DNA from: Brachyhypopomus gauderio
Taxonomy: Eukaryota; Chordata; Actinopteri; Gymnotiformes; Hypopomidae
DNA: 64,000 nt
NCBI RefSeq assembly: GCF_052324685.1
Contig: NC_135220.1
Location: 6,269,843 to 6,333,842 of the forward strand
Direction of reading: 5' to 3'
Shown: piece by piece, positions 47,941 through 61,348 of the stretch
Layout of the letters: each line of letters starts with the position of its first letter
Position numbering within the stretch: the stretch's first letter is position 1
The notes under the pieces: generated by a model
Seen by the model: the letters and a program-made list of their open reading frames with translations, nothing else
Told to the model about the DNA's origin: nothing
The model's database searches: none
Program-made: the position numbers and the translations under genes

Positions 47941-50900
47941 ATGAGTTTTTTCCCCAGGAGAACCGACCAGCCTAGGCCTAGGCAGGAACAGAACCACTTC
48001 ATATACACACCAGGTTTTACCACTCATGGTGAGAAAAATACATTTTCATATATACTGTACATAATTTTATACTTCTATGTAAGACAGTATATTAATTCTT
48101 ATGAGTATGGATTTCCATAGGCTTATTCATAATAATTAAAAGTTAAATATGTATACACATTTATATAGTAGGTTTCTAAGGTTCAGAAAAATAACCTGTA
48201 TATTTATTCTACAGATGACTGTCAAGCTCTTTATTTCATGTGTACAGGATAATATAATTAATGGAGCATGGGTTATTTCTTTGATTTCTTTGACTCAGCA
48301 CAATTTTCACAAATCCCACCATGTTAACATTGTCCATGTGGCCATGGAAAAAGCAAATAAAAATAAACATTTTTAAAAAGAAACAGATTTCTAACATGAC
48401 CTCACAAATTCTTAAGCATTCTCCCCACATTCTAATGACATCACATGGCACCATAGCCCTTGTTATAATCACTTGTTCATTGGGAAACACTTACAAGGCA
48501 TTTGAGCCTCACTGGGAGGCGTGCTGGGTTTCACTTTACCTGCTGTGGGATTTTCAGGTGTGCCCTACAACCCCCAAGCGACAGTGATCCACACGGATCC
48601 CTGTGGACCAGCACCCTTCCCTCACGGAAGTACGGCGGGACCCTCAGATGTCGGCTATGTTAACATGCCTGTAGAAGGACCACTCCTCACTGGTACTGTG
48701 TAACACTGAAGATTACATGCGTATTCAACAAACCAAATAACCATGCATGATGAAGTATTTATTACATTTGTTTGTAAGGTCTGGCAGAGGTGCAGAACCA
48801 TCAGCTTTCTGCACATGACCTGACCAGTAAAACATCAGTTTTATCAGAAAATATGACATCACATATTCTTCAACATTGTAATGAATTCACATGGCACTGT
48901 AGCCCTTCTTATAAACCTGATGATCTTAACAGTACATGCTCATGCTTCCTCTGTGCCCTGCGTTGGTGTTTTGCATTTAGGCCCTGACATGGAGAGGCAG
49001 AGACACCTTGCTCAGCCCCATGTTCAAGGCAAGGTTCTGAGGCAGATGGATCCAGTCTACCTCCAGCCTGCTGGTGGGTTCTTCATCGATAACTGTCTTC
49101 TTTCATATAGACATTGATAAGATATTTTTACTAGGCACGCGGACTGTTTTTACAAACATTTGTGAATGGGTCACTCTCAGGAGCTCAGTGAATTCCAGCG
49201 TGGAACTGTGACAGTATGCCACCTGTGCAGTAAATCCAGTCGTGAAATTTCCTCGCTCCTAAAATTCGACAGTCAGCTGTATTATAAGGAAATGGAAGTG
49301 TTTGCGATTAACAGCAACTCAGCCACTTGCTTGAATCATATTTCAGTGGCACTTTCAGATAAAGAAACATATGCAACGTAGTACTAAGGCACTGAGAAAT
49401 GTTATGGTGAGGTCATTTCTGCTAATGGCCTTATTCGCCCATGCAGGTGAAGTTGGCTCCAGCAGGTGTCCCCCACTGCCTGTGCTCACTTCACGCACGA
49501 CAGTCACCTCGTCAGGACTGATGAGGCCTTCTCCACCCACCTTCACAAGGTTGCCTCCACTCCCCAAACCTGCTGGCCGAGAGCCTCTCCGTGCCTTCAG
49601 GCCTGCCAAAGGTGAGCTCACTCTTTTGCTCTCCTGGAAATGGCATCCAAACCATTTGTTGCAGCAACAAAAAAAGTAAAAAAAAAATATTTAAAAAGTA
49701 AAAACTGCTTTGAAAACCCTATAGGGGAGACCGGGTATAGTTGTAACATGGGGAGAGTTGTAACACCATCAGTTCACTCATCTGCTAGGCGGTTGTGTTT
49801 AGTATAAGGTGATAATGCTTCGAATCATTGTTATACCAGCATAGTATAATACTGATAATACATGTATATGGATTACAGATGTCATTTATCACTATTTTAG
49901 TACACCCCCAAACAATCTAAACAAAACATTGTCATGCTGCTTTGCTGGCTTCTGATACCTCATCTGGACTGCTGCTAAAGCGTATATCTATTCATCTTTG
50001 TAATCTATATAACATGGCTTCTTTAAGTATTGGGTATCACCTGGCCAGCGTCAAGCAGCAGCAGTCTGTGTGATATAAGGAGTTTGTGCTTTGTACCTAC
50101 TTCTGTTGGCAAGGGCAATGTGAGCTTACAAGCAAGACTAGATTTGAAAGTTTTATTGCAGTCAGTTGATTGTGCCAGCACCCCACTCCCCAGGCCTGCG
50201 CTGTTCCGATCCAGAGCTTTCCAGAGCTCTCCCATAGCCACTTTTGCTCCTCACTGCCATCTGCAGATTTGATTATGAATAAAAGTTTTCTTAAATGTTA
50301 TTCAAATTGCTCCTATTCATTAGCACATTTCATTTATCCACTTAATGCTACTCTTGATATACATTTGAGCCATGCCAAAATATCGATTATTATAATCTAC
50401 TATTGTTATTTAAAATGCAGTATGATCTGCAGGTCTTAATTTCATATGCTGGTCTGAAGATTGAACGTGTCCTCTACAGTTCTGCCTGTGTTTCATGTCC
50501 AGGTTCAGTGGAGCCTCCCCAGCTCCACTCTCCAGGGTGGAAGAGAGAGAGAGTGGGGAGACTTCACCGGAGCGGCAGACATCTTCAACCCTTGCTTCCA
50601 GACATATTCGAAGCAGCTAACCCCAGTGATGCTGGCAGAGGTGACTTATTGATGTTGGCTTTACTTTATGTCATTGAAATACCTGTACAAAATGTAGAAT
50701 TTATAATGTTGCGTAATTTGTTTTGTGTTAAAATATTGCTAAATACGATATTTGGGAACAAGGAGATCAGTTAGTCAGAAACTTCACTCAGGTGTCAAGT
50801 GAACGGAGCTAAACTCATGATCATGGATGCCCTTTCCCATGCAGGTTTGCCCAAATCCAGCCGCTTGCTGTCTGGGAACCCCCCCGGGTCTTTCCTACTG

Positions 50901-53900
50901 CCCTCCTACCCTCTGGCCACTCTTCCGGGAGTGCAGCTCACTCCCACTCTGCATCGTAGACGACACAAGCGAGACACGAGCCCTCTGCGCAGAGACCCGG
51001 GTCCGTGGAGGGACAGTACTGGTGAGCGCATGGCTACGTTGCTAAGAACGTGCTAGGCACACACAGTGAGGCATGGCCGGTTATTTGGGTGCCCGGTTAA
51101 GTTAAGTTCGTCTTGCACTAAGCTTGTCTTGCACTTGTTCCCACGTCAGTGGTAAAGTGATGAGCAGACCTAATTTTGTGGTGTCATACATACTACATGA
51201 ATTTTATTTTAACCAAAAAATGTGCATATACTTGGATCATTTATAGTCACCACTTGTCAAATGTACAAAATACTCATACTGATGCTCTTCATCTGACATG
51301 ATTTCACTCAGTAATGGAACAGTGTCTAGCAGAGGCGACATGTGCTAGCCATTAGCAGAGCTAGGCGGTACTGTAGTTTGGCGCTTCAGTATCTACCAGT
51401 ATCAGAATTAAAATAATTTTGAATTGTGCCGAAATAATTAAATTGAATCAAATTGTATTTAAATGTAAGACTTCATGATGCAATAAACTAAAAGAATCAC
51501 AACTAAGCTAAACTAAAACTGGGTCACACATTTACTGAAGCTCTGATAAATGTCTTCCTGCTTCTGGGCTCACGGATGCCCTGCTTTCAGTTCTTCAGTA
51601 CTAATTCATTGTGCTGCCATTACATGAATTGTAGCAAGATGCATATGAGATGTTGCCGTTCTCGGTCCATCTTGCTTGAATCATATTTCAGTGGCACTTT
51701 CAGATAAAGAAACATATGCAACGTAGTACTAAGGCACTGAGAAATGTTATGGTGAGGTAATTTCTGCTAATGGCCTTATTCGCCCATGCAGGTGAAGTTG
51801 GCTCCAGCAGGTGTCCCCCACTGCCTGTGCTCGCTTCACGCACGACAGTCACCTCGTCAGGACTGATGAGGCCTTCTCCGCCCACATTCACAAGGTTGCC
51901 TCCACTCCCCAAACCTTCTGGCCGAGAGCCTCTCCGTGCCTTCAGGCCTGCCAAAGGTGAGCTCACTCTTTTGCTCTCCTGGAAATTGCATCCAAAATCA
52001 TTTGCTGCACCAACAACAACAACAACAACAAAAAAGTAAAAAAAGTATTAAAAGAGTAAAAACTGCTTTGAAAGCCCTATACTACAAACAAAAAGCCCCT
52101 GCTGATCCTCTTGTACATTGCTATGCCTGCACCCATGGACATGTTTTTCTGCACCATGAAGAAACCACTATGAAACCAGAAGTTATATTTGGGATTTTTG
52201 ATGGAGTACGTGTTAATATGTATTGTGCTTTTCAGGATCTCAAGTGCAAAGCACCAGGGCAGTCCCTGCTGACGACATGTGTGAAGGAGTAGTTGGCAGA
52301 GGTTGGAATTGCTTTGCTGTTAACACTGCATTACACAACAATGTTTTATATCTAGTTCTCCATGTTGAATAATGTTTTGCAGTCAGTTTTCAAGCTGATT
52401 TGAACCAAAGTTGAGCTGGTAGCCCTAAAAGTCCTAGTCAGTTTGTTTGGGTTCTGGTATTCCTCTCTAGATGAACTCAAACCAGGAACTCCCAGGAAGG
52501 ATCCCCATGAGCATCAGATTTTACAGCCCTTCTACAAACCAGACCTCGCTCTCGCTCAGAGCTTCAGACTGCTTAGCTCTGATGACTGGTAAGTCACACC
52601 TGCAAAATTCTGAAGCATATGGCTAGGGCAGGTTAAACAGCAAGTCATTTATGGTGTTCTGCATATATGGTATGTATGCATGTATTTAGTGAAGTTTTTT
52701 CCTCTTTGTCCCTTTTCTTGTAGCATTTTTTACTTTCAGTAGCCGATGGTTACAGTGTGTGTCTATGTCCAATATCTTCATACAGGGAGAAGAAAATTGA
52801 AGGATTGATGTCAATCCGTAGATTGGCTCGGTATCACGCTGATGTGCTTGGCAGCAGGCTTCATGATGTCTGCATTGTTCTTATTCAAGAGGTAAGCCAC
52901 TATATTTGCTGACTGTGTATCTGTCTTCTGAATTCTAAAATTGGCAGCCATCAGCATGTACACATTACAGGTGATGTTGCTGACAAACTCAAGTCAGAGT
53001 TAGCATAGTACTGTGAAATTCCTTTTTTATAAAAACATTTCTCATTTAATTGAAATTCAGATGGCATATCTAACTGTAATTAGTGATTAATGTATTTAGG
53101 CCTACATAACACATTGCAGTGGTGGATTATACTTATTAAGATGGCGGTGGCAGTGTTGGATGTGGCTGAAATGAGCTGGAACGTCGTCTTTCCTGCAGGT
53201 GCTGCACCTGCGCTCTGCAGTGTCCCGCATGGCGGTGGTGTCCTTGAGGGAGTTGTACTCCAGCCTGCAGAAAGGGATGGACCAGGAAGTGGAGGCTACA
53301 GCTAAGGTCCTCCTCCACAAAGCAGCGGAGTCCAATGGCTTCATCAGGCAGGACGTGGACACAGCTCTGGACAGCATGGTGCAGAACTGCACCCCCATTC
53401 GGAGCATGAACGCCCTTCTTGCTGGAGGACTCTGGTCAGTTAGCATGCAGTGAGCTTTAAACTGTGGCTTTCAGATAGCAACAACAGTAACAAGAAGCTA
53501 ACACAACACTGATTATGGCTGCTGTTTTTACTTCTCCATTGTTCTTTCAAAATATTGCCACGACCTATATCAATATTTTTAGTTATTTATCCTCTTAAAT
53601 ATTTTTTTTTATTGAGTTCCATCTCCGCTCTGCTGATCCAAACTGCCCTTCACACCACTTAAAGAATAGGCTAGTTAGCTAGCTCACAGAGGACATACAA
53701 ACATTTTCTGTTTAAAAAATACATATATACACTAACTGTTGCAAACTAAGCCATTGAATAGAATATGATCATTTGATTGTGCACGTAGATCATACATAAG
53801 GGTATTAAGTTTCTTTATAGAAGCAAAAAGTTGTACTGTATACATTGATTGGATGGATTAATAGTTATTACCTTCTTTTTTTGAATGCCCTAATTTTTTT

Positions 53901-56900
53901 CCTTCTGTTTTCCTCAAAAGTCATCTGAATGCTGCAGTAAGAAAGTGTACTGCTCGGCACTTGGCTACTTTGGTAGAGAAGATTGGTGCAGAGCGAATTA
54001 TTCCTGCAGTCTCCAAGTTGGCACAGGACTCTTCCCAAGAAACCAGGTTAGTATTGTGATCAGAACGAGAATTCTACAAAGCTTATTCAATTTCCCAGAT
54101 AGTAATAGATGCTGTGAGTCATGGATCCCTCACTCTCGGTTCTCTCCTGTTTTGGGGTCTGTTCCTTGTCTCAGGCGCTTGGGCCGGCGTATGCTGCTGT
54201 TCCTGTCCTCCCACCACGACTTTGATAAGATGGTGGAAAAGTACATCCCTGCCAAAGACCTGGCAACCATCAGGGACACTGTCCTCACTCTGAAATCCAA
54301 GGTGGCGATTCATGTTTGGATACATGATGAGGATTTTTTATCCCTTTCAGCAACTATGCCCCATGTTTACTCACTAAACAAAGCTTATTCACAAAACTTC
54401 TAGGTGAAACAGACTGCAATAAAAAAACATCTAAACTGTCATGGTAGACATATATTGTAAACAAATAATAAAGTACAGGACAGTGCGTGACACCACACAT
54501 TGTATTTACAGTAGGACATGCACAGTGGTTGAGCATGGTTCAAAATGAACCGGTTTGAAACCTTTGGGATAGAATCAAAGTATGAAGCAACATGTGGACT
54601 TCAATATCATCACTCCATGTTTTGTGGTGATTCGTACGTGTGTATTCCCAGAAGAGGACAAAGGTGTCTAGGATTCCAAGATATAAGATGCGTCAGCCTC
54701 GTCTGGAGCAGCAAGAAGCTCCAGCCGCACAGACGGATCGGCAGAACACGCAGCGAATGAAGCGCAGCCTTAGGCACACGGTGAAGGACGTGAGCCCAGA
54801 CGACGCGGCACCTCTGAAAGGTAACGGCTGACCTCGGCAAACGCTCCCCTCCTGTTTCCTGAGAACTTTACCTTACCGCTTACCTATGAACCTCCTTCTC
54901 ATCAGACCTGCAGCTGAACAGTAATGTTCCAGCCCAGACTAAGACCGATGTCCTCATGGATGATTTGCCCACGAGCCCCAGCAATGCACGCACCCCCAGA
55001 AGTCCCAGCCCCCCCACGGCTGTCCCTACTAAACACTTACTGCCACGACGCAGACGAGCTCCCAGTCTGATCAGAGCACGCCCGTCCCTTTCAAACAGTT
55101 CTGGTGAGTGTTGCCTGCTCTTCAGCTTCTTCATGTGTGATCACTGCGCTTGCACGTAAATTGCTTTGCTGTTAACACTGCATTACACAACAATGTTTTA
55201 AATCTAGTTCTCCATGTTGAATAATGTTTTGCAGTTACAAGGATGTAACTTTTTTTGTTTCATGTAGTGAGCTTCACTTCACGTTACACTGCGGGACGTC
55301 TTCTGGGCACAGGAGGATTCGGCTCAGTGTATGCAGGAGTCCGCAAGGCTGATGGAAAACAGGTGAGCATCAGCACACAATACAAGAATGATTGTGGGAC
55401 CTAATTTCTATTTTAGATTGTGATTAGAACTTTGAGCTATGAGTTTTCCCTAGAGATCATTTGTTATTCACATGGCAATCAAGTGGTCAAGTCTAATGTA
55501 CCTTGACCTTTTTCCACTTTTTGAACACAAAGATCCTGATTATACAATGTGATAAGCTTGGCAATCTGTGGATGAGTATTTATCAGACTCCAGATTTATG
55601 AGTTACCCGAGAAGCTGTGGCTACCATCTGAAAGCCCTTAGATATGTTAAATATACTGTCTGTTTTGTGTAAACAACTTCACTTCCTGTGTTCTTTATGT
55701 GACCAGATCGCCATTAAATTTGTGCCAAAGTATCACGCAGAAAGGTTCATCACTGTTGTAAGTCCAATACCTTTACTTATGTAATATTGCAACAATGTTT
55801 GGAACTTTTTAGATGGGTAAAACTGTAAAGGGACTATAAACGCAAAGCTGTTAATTTTCCATTCAGTGACTCCTCACAACACGAATGGAAAACAGTTCAC
55901 ATTTTAGATTCAGGTTTCATCTAATGATTGGTACCAATCCAGATCCCTTTCATGTTAACCTGCTAACCATAATTCCACTATAAATCTTCAAACCCATACT
56001 AACCAAGTCTTCCTTAATTTTAGCCCGGCAATACTCGCCGTCTCCCCTTAGAGGTGGCTTTAATGGAGATGGTGTGCAAGCCACCTCGTTGTGAGCATAT
56101 TGTGGAGCTCCTAGAATGGTTTGAGTGCCACAAGTGCTTCATCTTGATTCTGGAGCGACCCGTCCCCTGCATAGACCTGTTTGACTTCTTGAACTTGCAC
56201 CAACGCCAACTGCCTGAGCCACTGGCACGACGGATCATGCGTCAGGTGGTTCAGGCTGTCCTTCACTGCCATGACCGTGGAGTTCTGCATAGAGACATCA
56301 AGGGAAAGAACCTTCTGGTGAACCTGGACACCCTTGACGTCAAGTTGATCGACTTTGGCTGTGGCGATCTGCTTAAGACCGGACCCTACAGGCACTTTAG
56401 AGGTTATTCACCATAGGAATGAAATGTGCACCTCAAGTTAAAAAATGGGATCAAATTAGAGACTATTATAAACATTTTATTTTGTTATTGATGATTCTCT
56501 CTCGTTGTCTCAGGCACCATGGTATACAGCCCACCTGAATGGCAGATTGACAGGACGTATGAGGGCCGTCAAGCCACCATCTGGAGTCTGGGTGTGCTCC
56601 TCTACAGTATTATCTGTGGACATCTGCCCTTTGAGAAGGTGGAGGACATTGTTGAGGCACACCTGTGCTTCAGTGGAAACCCATCCAGAGGTGAAAAGGC
56701 AGAAGCATCTTCAAGATAACTAGAAAGTCTAAATTGCAAAATGATCATTTATGTAATTATTTAATCTGGTAATGTAATACACAACCACAGATTGATAAAA
56801 TGGACTAATGAAGAATGGAGAATTGGCAATACAACATTTTGTAACCGTCTTAAAATGATAAAAAGTTTTGTTCAGTCTTTTTTGTTAGTGATGGAGGTTT

Positions 56901-57120
56901 CTGTACAGTTCTGTCATTTATAAACTTTGAATAAGCCATTAGAACAGTCAGATCAGAAGTTTCAGATGGTAATTGATTTTCTTTCTCAACTAATCCCGTT
57001 GCTACACACACAGACTGCCGCCATCTGATAACATGGTGTCTTCAAAAGGACCCTGCAAAACGTCCTGTGCTCGAGGATGTTCTTGCACATGAGTGGTTTT
57101 TAGAAGGACTTCAGAACTAA
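47941..57120 (+). CDS. Chimeric TOG-domain / PIM-like kinase gene, copy 4
   Basis: Coding exons: 47941-48028, 48558-48692, 48981-49073, 49447-49611, 50503-50640, 50845-51021, 51792-51956, 52236-52301, 52471-52588, 52786-52891, 53199-53434, 53921-54046, 54175-54301, 54652-54820, 54906-55103, 55268-55362, 55707-55757, 56024-56402, 56514-56690, 57014-57120. Open throughout (971 aa). Private changes include Leu for Arg in 'TSPLRRD' (exon 6), Lys for Glu in 'TPRKDPH' (exon 9) and Ile for Val in 'EWQIDR' of the kinase activation-segment region. The TOG domain keeps Ser in 'KAAESNGF', as in copy 1. Confidence 0.75.
49166..49326 (+). pseudogene. Tc1-like transposase fragment, U4
   Basis: Same fragment at the same intronic position as in U1. 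Confidence 0.75.
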
Positions 57121-57501
57121 CTCAGGTTAGACAAGGAGTATAAATGGAACATGTTTGCATACATGATGAGGATTTTTTATCCCATTCAGCCACTATGCCC
57201 CATGTTTACTCACTAAACAAAGCTTATTCACAAAACCTTTAGGTGAAACAGACTGCAAAAAAAAACCATCTAAACTGTGATGGTAGACATATATTGTAAA
57301 AAAATATTAAAGTACAGGGCAGTGCGTGGCACCATACATTGTATTTACAGTAGGGCATGCACAGTGTAGTCCCAGACCCAGTAGTTAAAGGACAGAGCAT
57401 GGTTCAAAATGAACCGGCTTGAAACCTTTGGGATAGAACCAAAGTATGAAGCAACATGTGGACTTCAATATCATCACTCCATGATGTTGATGTGGCTTTA
57501 G

Positions 57502-59390
57502 GATCTGGGTGAGATGCCTCAGGATACACAGCTCGAGGCAGGCGCTCCATCCCAGCTGTGGAGTCATGCGTACCTCCTCCTCAGTTTGCCAGCAGGTGAA
57601 TATTTAAAATCAAACAACAACAAAAATCAAAACAACAACAAAAAAGTGCATCCTGATTGGAACTGCTTTGATGTTTGCAATTTTGATGGTTTTGATGTTG
57701 GTTTAATTTGATTGCAGCCTTGTTCATTTTGTGTTTCAACACTATAACCCAATCCTTGTGTTTTCTCTCTTGTGTGTGTTCAGCAAAGACAGCAGCAGAG
57801 CACACATCCTTAGCATTGCAGACAAGACGGAGTACGTCAAGCAGCTCAAGGCCCTGCTGGGTTCAAAAGACTTCAGGGAGCGCATCAAGTGCATTGATCA
57901 GCTGGTGGTCGACTGCGAAGACAACCCATATATGGTCGTGGGCAACATGTTCCCGGTAACTCATTTGAACTGAATTGATTTTTAATGTTTTCAGCAGCTT
58001 TCAGAAGTGATCTGTATAGGGGGTCATACGTTGGAGAACATTAAATGCTGGCACATTTTAAATGCTGGCACATCACACTGCTCAGATGTGCCAGCACTGC
58101 TCAGAGACAACCTGGCCCAAGTGGTCTAGATCTTAGTCCCAGCTATAGTGGACAATCACCTCAACTCCAAGAATAACGCCATCTACATGGCAACAATAGG
58201 TGCCATTCAAGCTCTCATCAATAACCTTGGTGGGTTCATTTCTCTCTTCACAAAACATCTTGAAGAACACATGCCACTAGGCTTTAGAAAAACAACAACA
58301 ACAATGATTGTGTTCTGTTTTACCTTTGGGGAAAAGGTTCACACAAATCGGTAAAAGAATGTTCCTGCTCTTTGGCTAGATGTTTGTGGTGCAGATCAAA
58401 TGGAAATTTCCTTTCATATTAAGGCACAGTCCAATATAAAGAGAAAAAAAAAGACTGACAGGAGATCTTGCGTTATCTGACAGCAGATTGTTAAATAATG
58501 GAGTTTACAGTGGATGTGCTTAGGCTCTTTTGTTCTGCCTAATATGCACTCAAATAATTATGCATATGTGTTCCAAATGACCATTTGCAAACAGAGCTTT
58601 GTTCTCCTATCAGATACTGTTCATATATATTTAGTTAAAGTGTAACATTTTATGTGAATAATTAGTTGTTTTGATAAAGCAGGACAAGTTTCTAAAAAGA
58701 ATTACCATACTGTAAATATTGCTGAACTTGACCAACACTGTCCTTGATCTATCTTTTTTCAGATAACACTACTTCTTCAACTGTTTTGCACAAAGGCTCG
58801 ATTTCTCAGTGGAAAAGCTAAAGTGGATCTTGTTGATAAAGTTGCAGGTAAGTATACAATATACAGTGTCTAATCTTTTGTGGTTGTGTATACAGAAATA
58901 TTCTACAAATTCAAATACATTTATCAAAAAACAATTATTTCAGAAAGTCATTCCACTGATATGCTAAGAGATGCCAGAGATAAAAAAAAAGATAAAAGAT
59001 TTACCAGAAATACTATAATTCCTATATTTATTAATAATATTTATAATATTGATAATAATCATTCCAGAGAGTTACCATAGTTACCAAATACTGTCACTTT
59101 AATTGAATTAAATCTTTCTAGGTTAAGAAAATGCTTCTGCAATAACCCAGTACTTTCCAGGGTTGATTTATTTATCTTGTTCTTTTTATAGAGCTGGTTA
59201 GGGAACTCTACCCCTGCAAGCCACAACTGGTTGAGCAGAAGGTGCTTCCTCTGCTCTGGTACCTCCTGGGGACCTCCAGCAACAGTGGTACAGTCCACGG
59301 GAGGGGTGGAAGCGTAAGGGGGGCCACTGTCCACCTATGCCAAGCCGCAAGAGCCTAAACGAGTTTGTGAAGAACCTCTCGATCAACTGA
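57502..59390 (+). pseudogene. Decayed TOG4 and C-terminal exons, U4
   Basis: Same pieces and lesions as U1, including the TAG after 'NLAQVV'. Confidence 0.75.
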
Positions 59391-59417
59391 GAGCTGCCAG
59401 CCAGACCTCCAGACCAA

Positions 59418-59423
59418 AATAAA
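59418..59423 (+). terminator. Canonical poly(A) signal, U4
   Basis: AATAAA at the position equivalent to U1. Confidence 0.5.
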
Positions 59424-60042
59424 CCCCAACATGGTTTCTACTTGAAGATGGAGATGTTTGTGCATTTCTTATTGTGCCTGCACTTTAAATGAAAGAGAGA
59501 GGAAGAAAGTCAAATTAGCAGAAAGCTAAATCATTCAACTCAGAAGTCCTTTTAAATAAGGAGCACAGATTTTAGCGAATCACATCAGGTTTAACATGCC
59601 TAGGAGCTCTGCTCTTTTTGCACTTTGAAATACTAACACTTATCATGATAACTGTTGTCATGGTGACTATAGATATATATTGTTCTATGATTGTTATTTT
59701 CTGTTGACATATCTATCATATATATGACCTCAGTGACCCCTTGTCTCATGCCGCTGTTTGCGTTCCGGCATTGTTTGATTTACAAATTAAGCACTGTATA
59801 GCTAATAAGTGTAATGGCAGATTTTGCAGACCGGCCTCAGGGAGGACTTCAGCACAACACTAAGTGCTTGTGGGTTATATTGAACATTTGTTCTTGCTTT
59901 TTGTGTTTGTTTTTGGGACTTTTGTGAGGGAAATTAAATGACAGTAATATTAGCTAAAGCATTTAAATCAACTCCAAACACTCAAATAATAAGAGAGATT
60001 TCCCACATCCTGTGTGTGTGCCCGCTAATGACACTATATGCA

Positions 60043-60370
60043 AGAGGACGTGCTGATGCTCCTACCTGAGGCTCACCATCTACACCAAAGAGACTGTGAC
60101 TACTTGGCCGGGGAACAAGGACCTTAAACATTATCTGTAGAACCATCCTGCGCACCACGGACTTGTGCTAACGGGCCGCCCAATGGAGGATGGGTTCCCT
60201 TTTGAGTCTTGGTCCTCCCAAGGTTTCTTCCTAATCCCCACCACCATAGGGAGTTTTTCCTTGCCACTGTCGCCTTGGCTTGCTCATTAGGGACCCATAC
60301 GATTGTAAAGCTGCTTTGTGACATGTACTGTGAAAGCTATATAAATAAATTTGACTTTGACTATACAACA
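60043..60370 (+). mobile_element. Retroposon tail repeat, U5
   Basis: Copy of the U1 element carried by the tandem duplication. Confidence 0.55.
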
Positions 60371-60898
60371 AAAATAACTTCTATGTTTAATTTACAGTAG
60401 AACTATAATCCACATACTTCTTTGAATGGTGTATTTTTAGGCACACTGAAACAGCATATATAATTTACTATAGCTATAAATTATTATACATCTAAGCATT
60501 CCTGCTTTTAACCTAGTAATGGTGATTATGTGTATAATTTTATGCAATGTATGATTTTTTAAAAATAGTTTGTCACTTGTACTACATCCCTATCCCACTA
60601 GTGGGCAGTATTTGACAGTGAGTTGTGTTGAGACCAGAGTGAGACCGTATGTACTCTCAGAGGGCCTAAAAATATTCTTAAAACATAAATATATATAAAA
60701 TATTTTATCCAAATTTATTTGATCTACTTACAGTTTGGCAATCGACATCTAAACAATGACAAAAATATAAGGAAATACATTATTCAACCGTGTCTATTCA
60801 ATCTGTGTTGGAAGGTGAGGGGTTAAGTGGAAGCCTGTGAGCCTGTGTCTCCCCCTATCAGGACTGTGATGCCCGCTGTTCGTTTACAGACAGCAAAA

Positions 60899-61048
60899 TT
60901 GACCAATCATGTCTTCCCTCTTAGTGGGCGGGCTTAACTGTATGATAATTTCCGCCCGCTGTTGAAACGCAGCTGTCGTTAGCGTACCACCGCTAGCTAG
61001 TTTCAATTCATTCCTTTGATGTATATATATAATATATACGGTCTCTGG
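60899..61048 (+). promoter_or_regulatory. Promoter-like segment, U5
   Basis: Motifs unchanged from U1. This copy is followed by the partial gene of U5. Confidence 0.4.
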
Positions 61049-61348
61049 TATGAACCCTTTGGGTACAAGCCAGGCGGCATCAGGTTATTGTAGCAGTCTG
61101 GCTGATTTGGTGTTTTGGTTAGAAAAACTGGAAATTGTGATATCACGTGCTACTCAACTTTGGAATGTTTGGTTTAGAATGTTTGGTTGGGAAGGTGGAA
61201 TGTTTGGATTCAGTTTTGATGCTGAAAAGCTCAGAACAAGTCGAAAGACATTTTGCTCTGTGAATTACAATACATACAAATCTAACAAATCTTTCTATTT
61301 CTTCTATATCTTTCTGTCTTTCTATTCTTTCTATTTTTCAGGTGGAGA

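Larger units (their letters stand above)
46105..59512 (+). repeat. Tandem unit U4 (13,408 bp)
   Basis: It keeps the 128-bp intron segment that U2 and U3 lack, and is 8 bp longer than U1 mainly through a longer CAA run near 52011-52031. Exons are intact. Confidence 0.95.

Noticed and set aside
18155-59512. Array as an assembly duplication artefact
   Set aside because: Each unit has private indels (128-bp deletion in U2/U3, hAT and 30-bp insertion in U3, CAA expansion in U4), which simple re-use of the same reads would not create. Read depth is still the decisive test.
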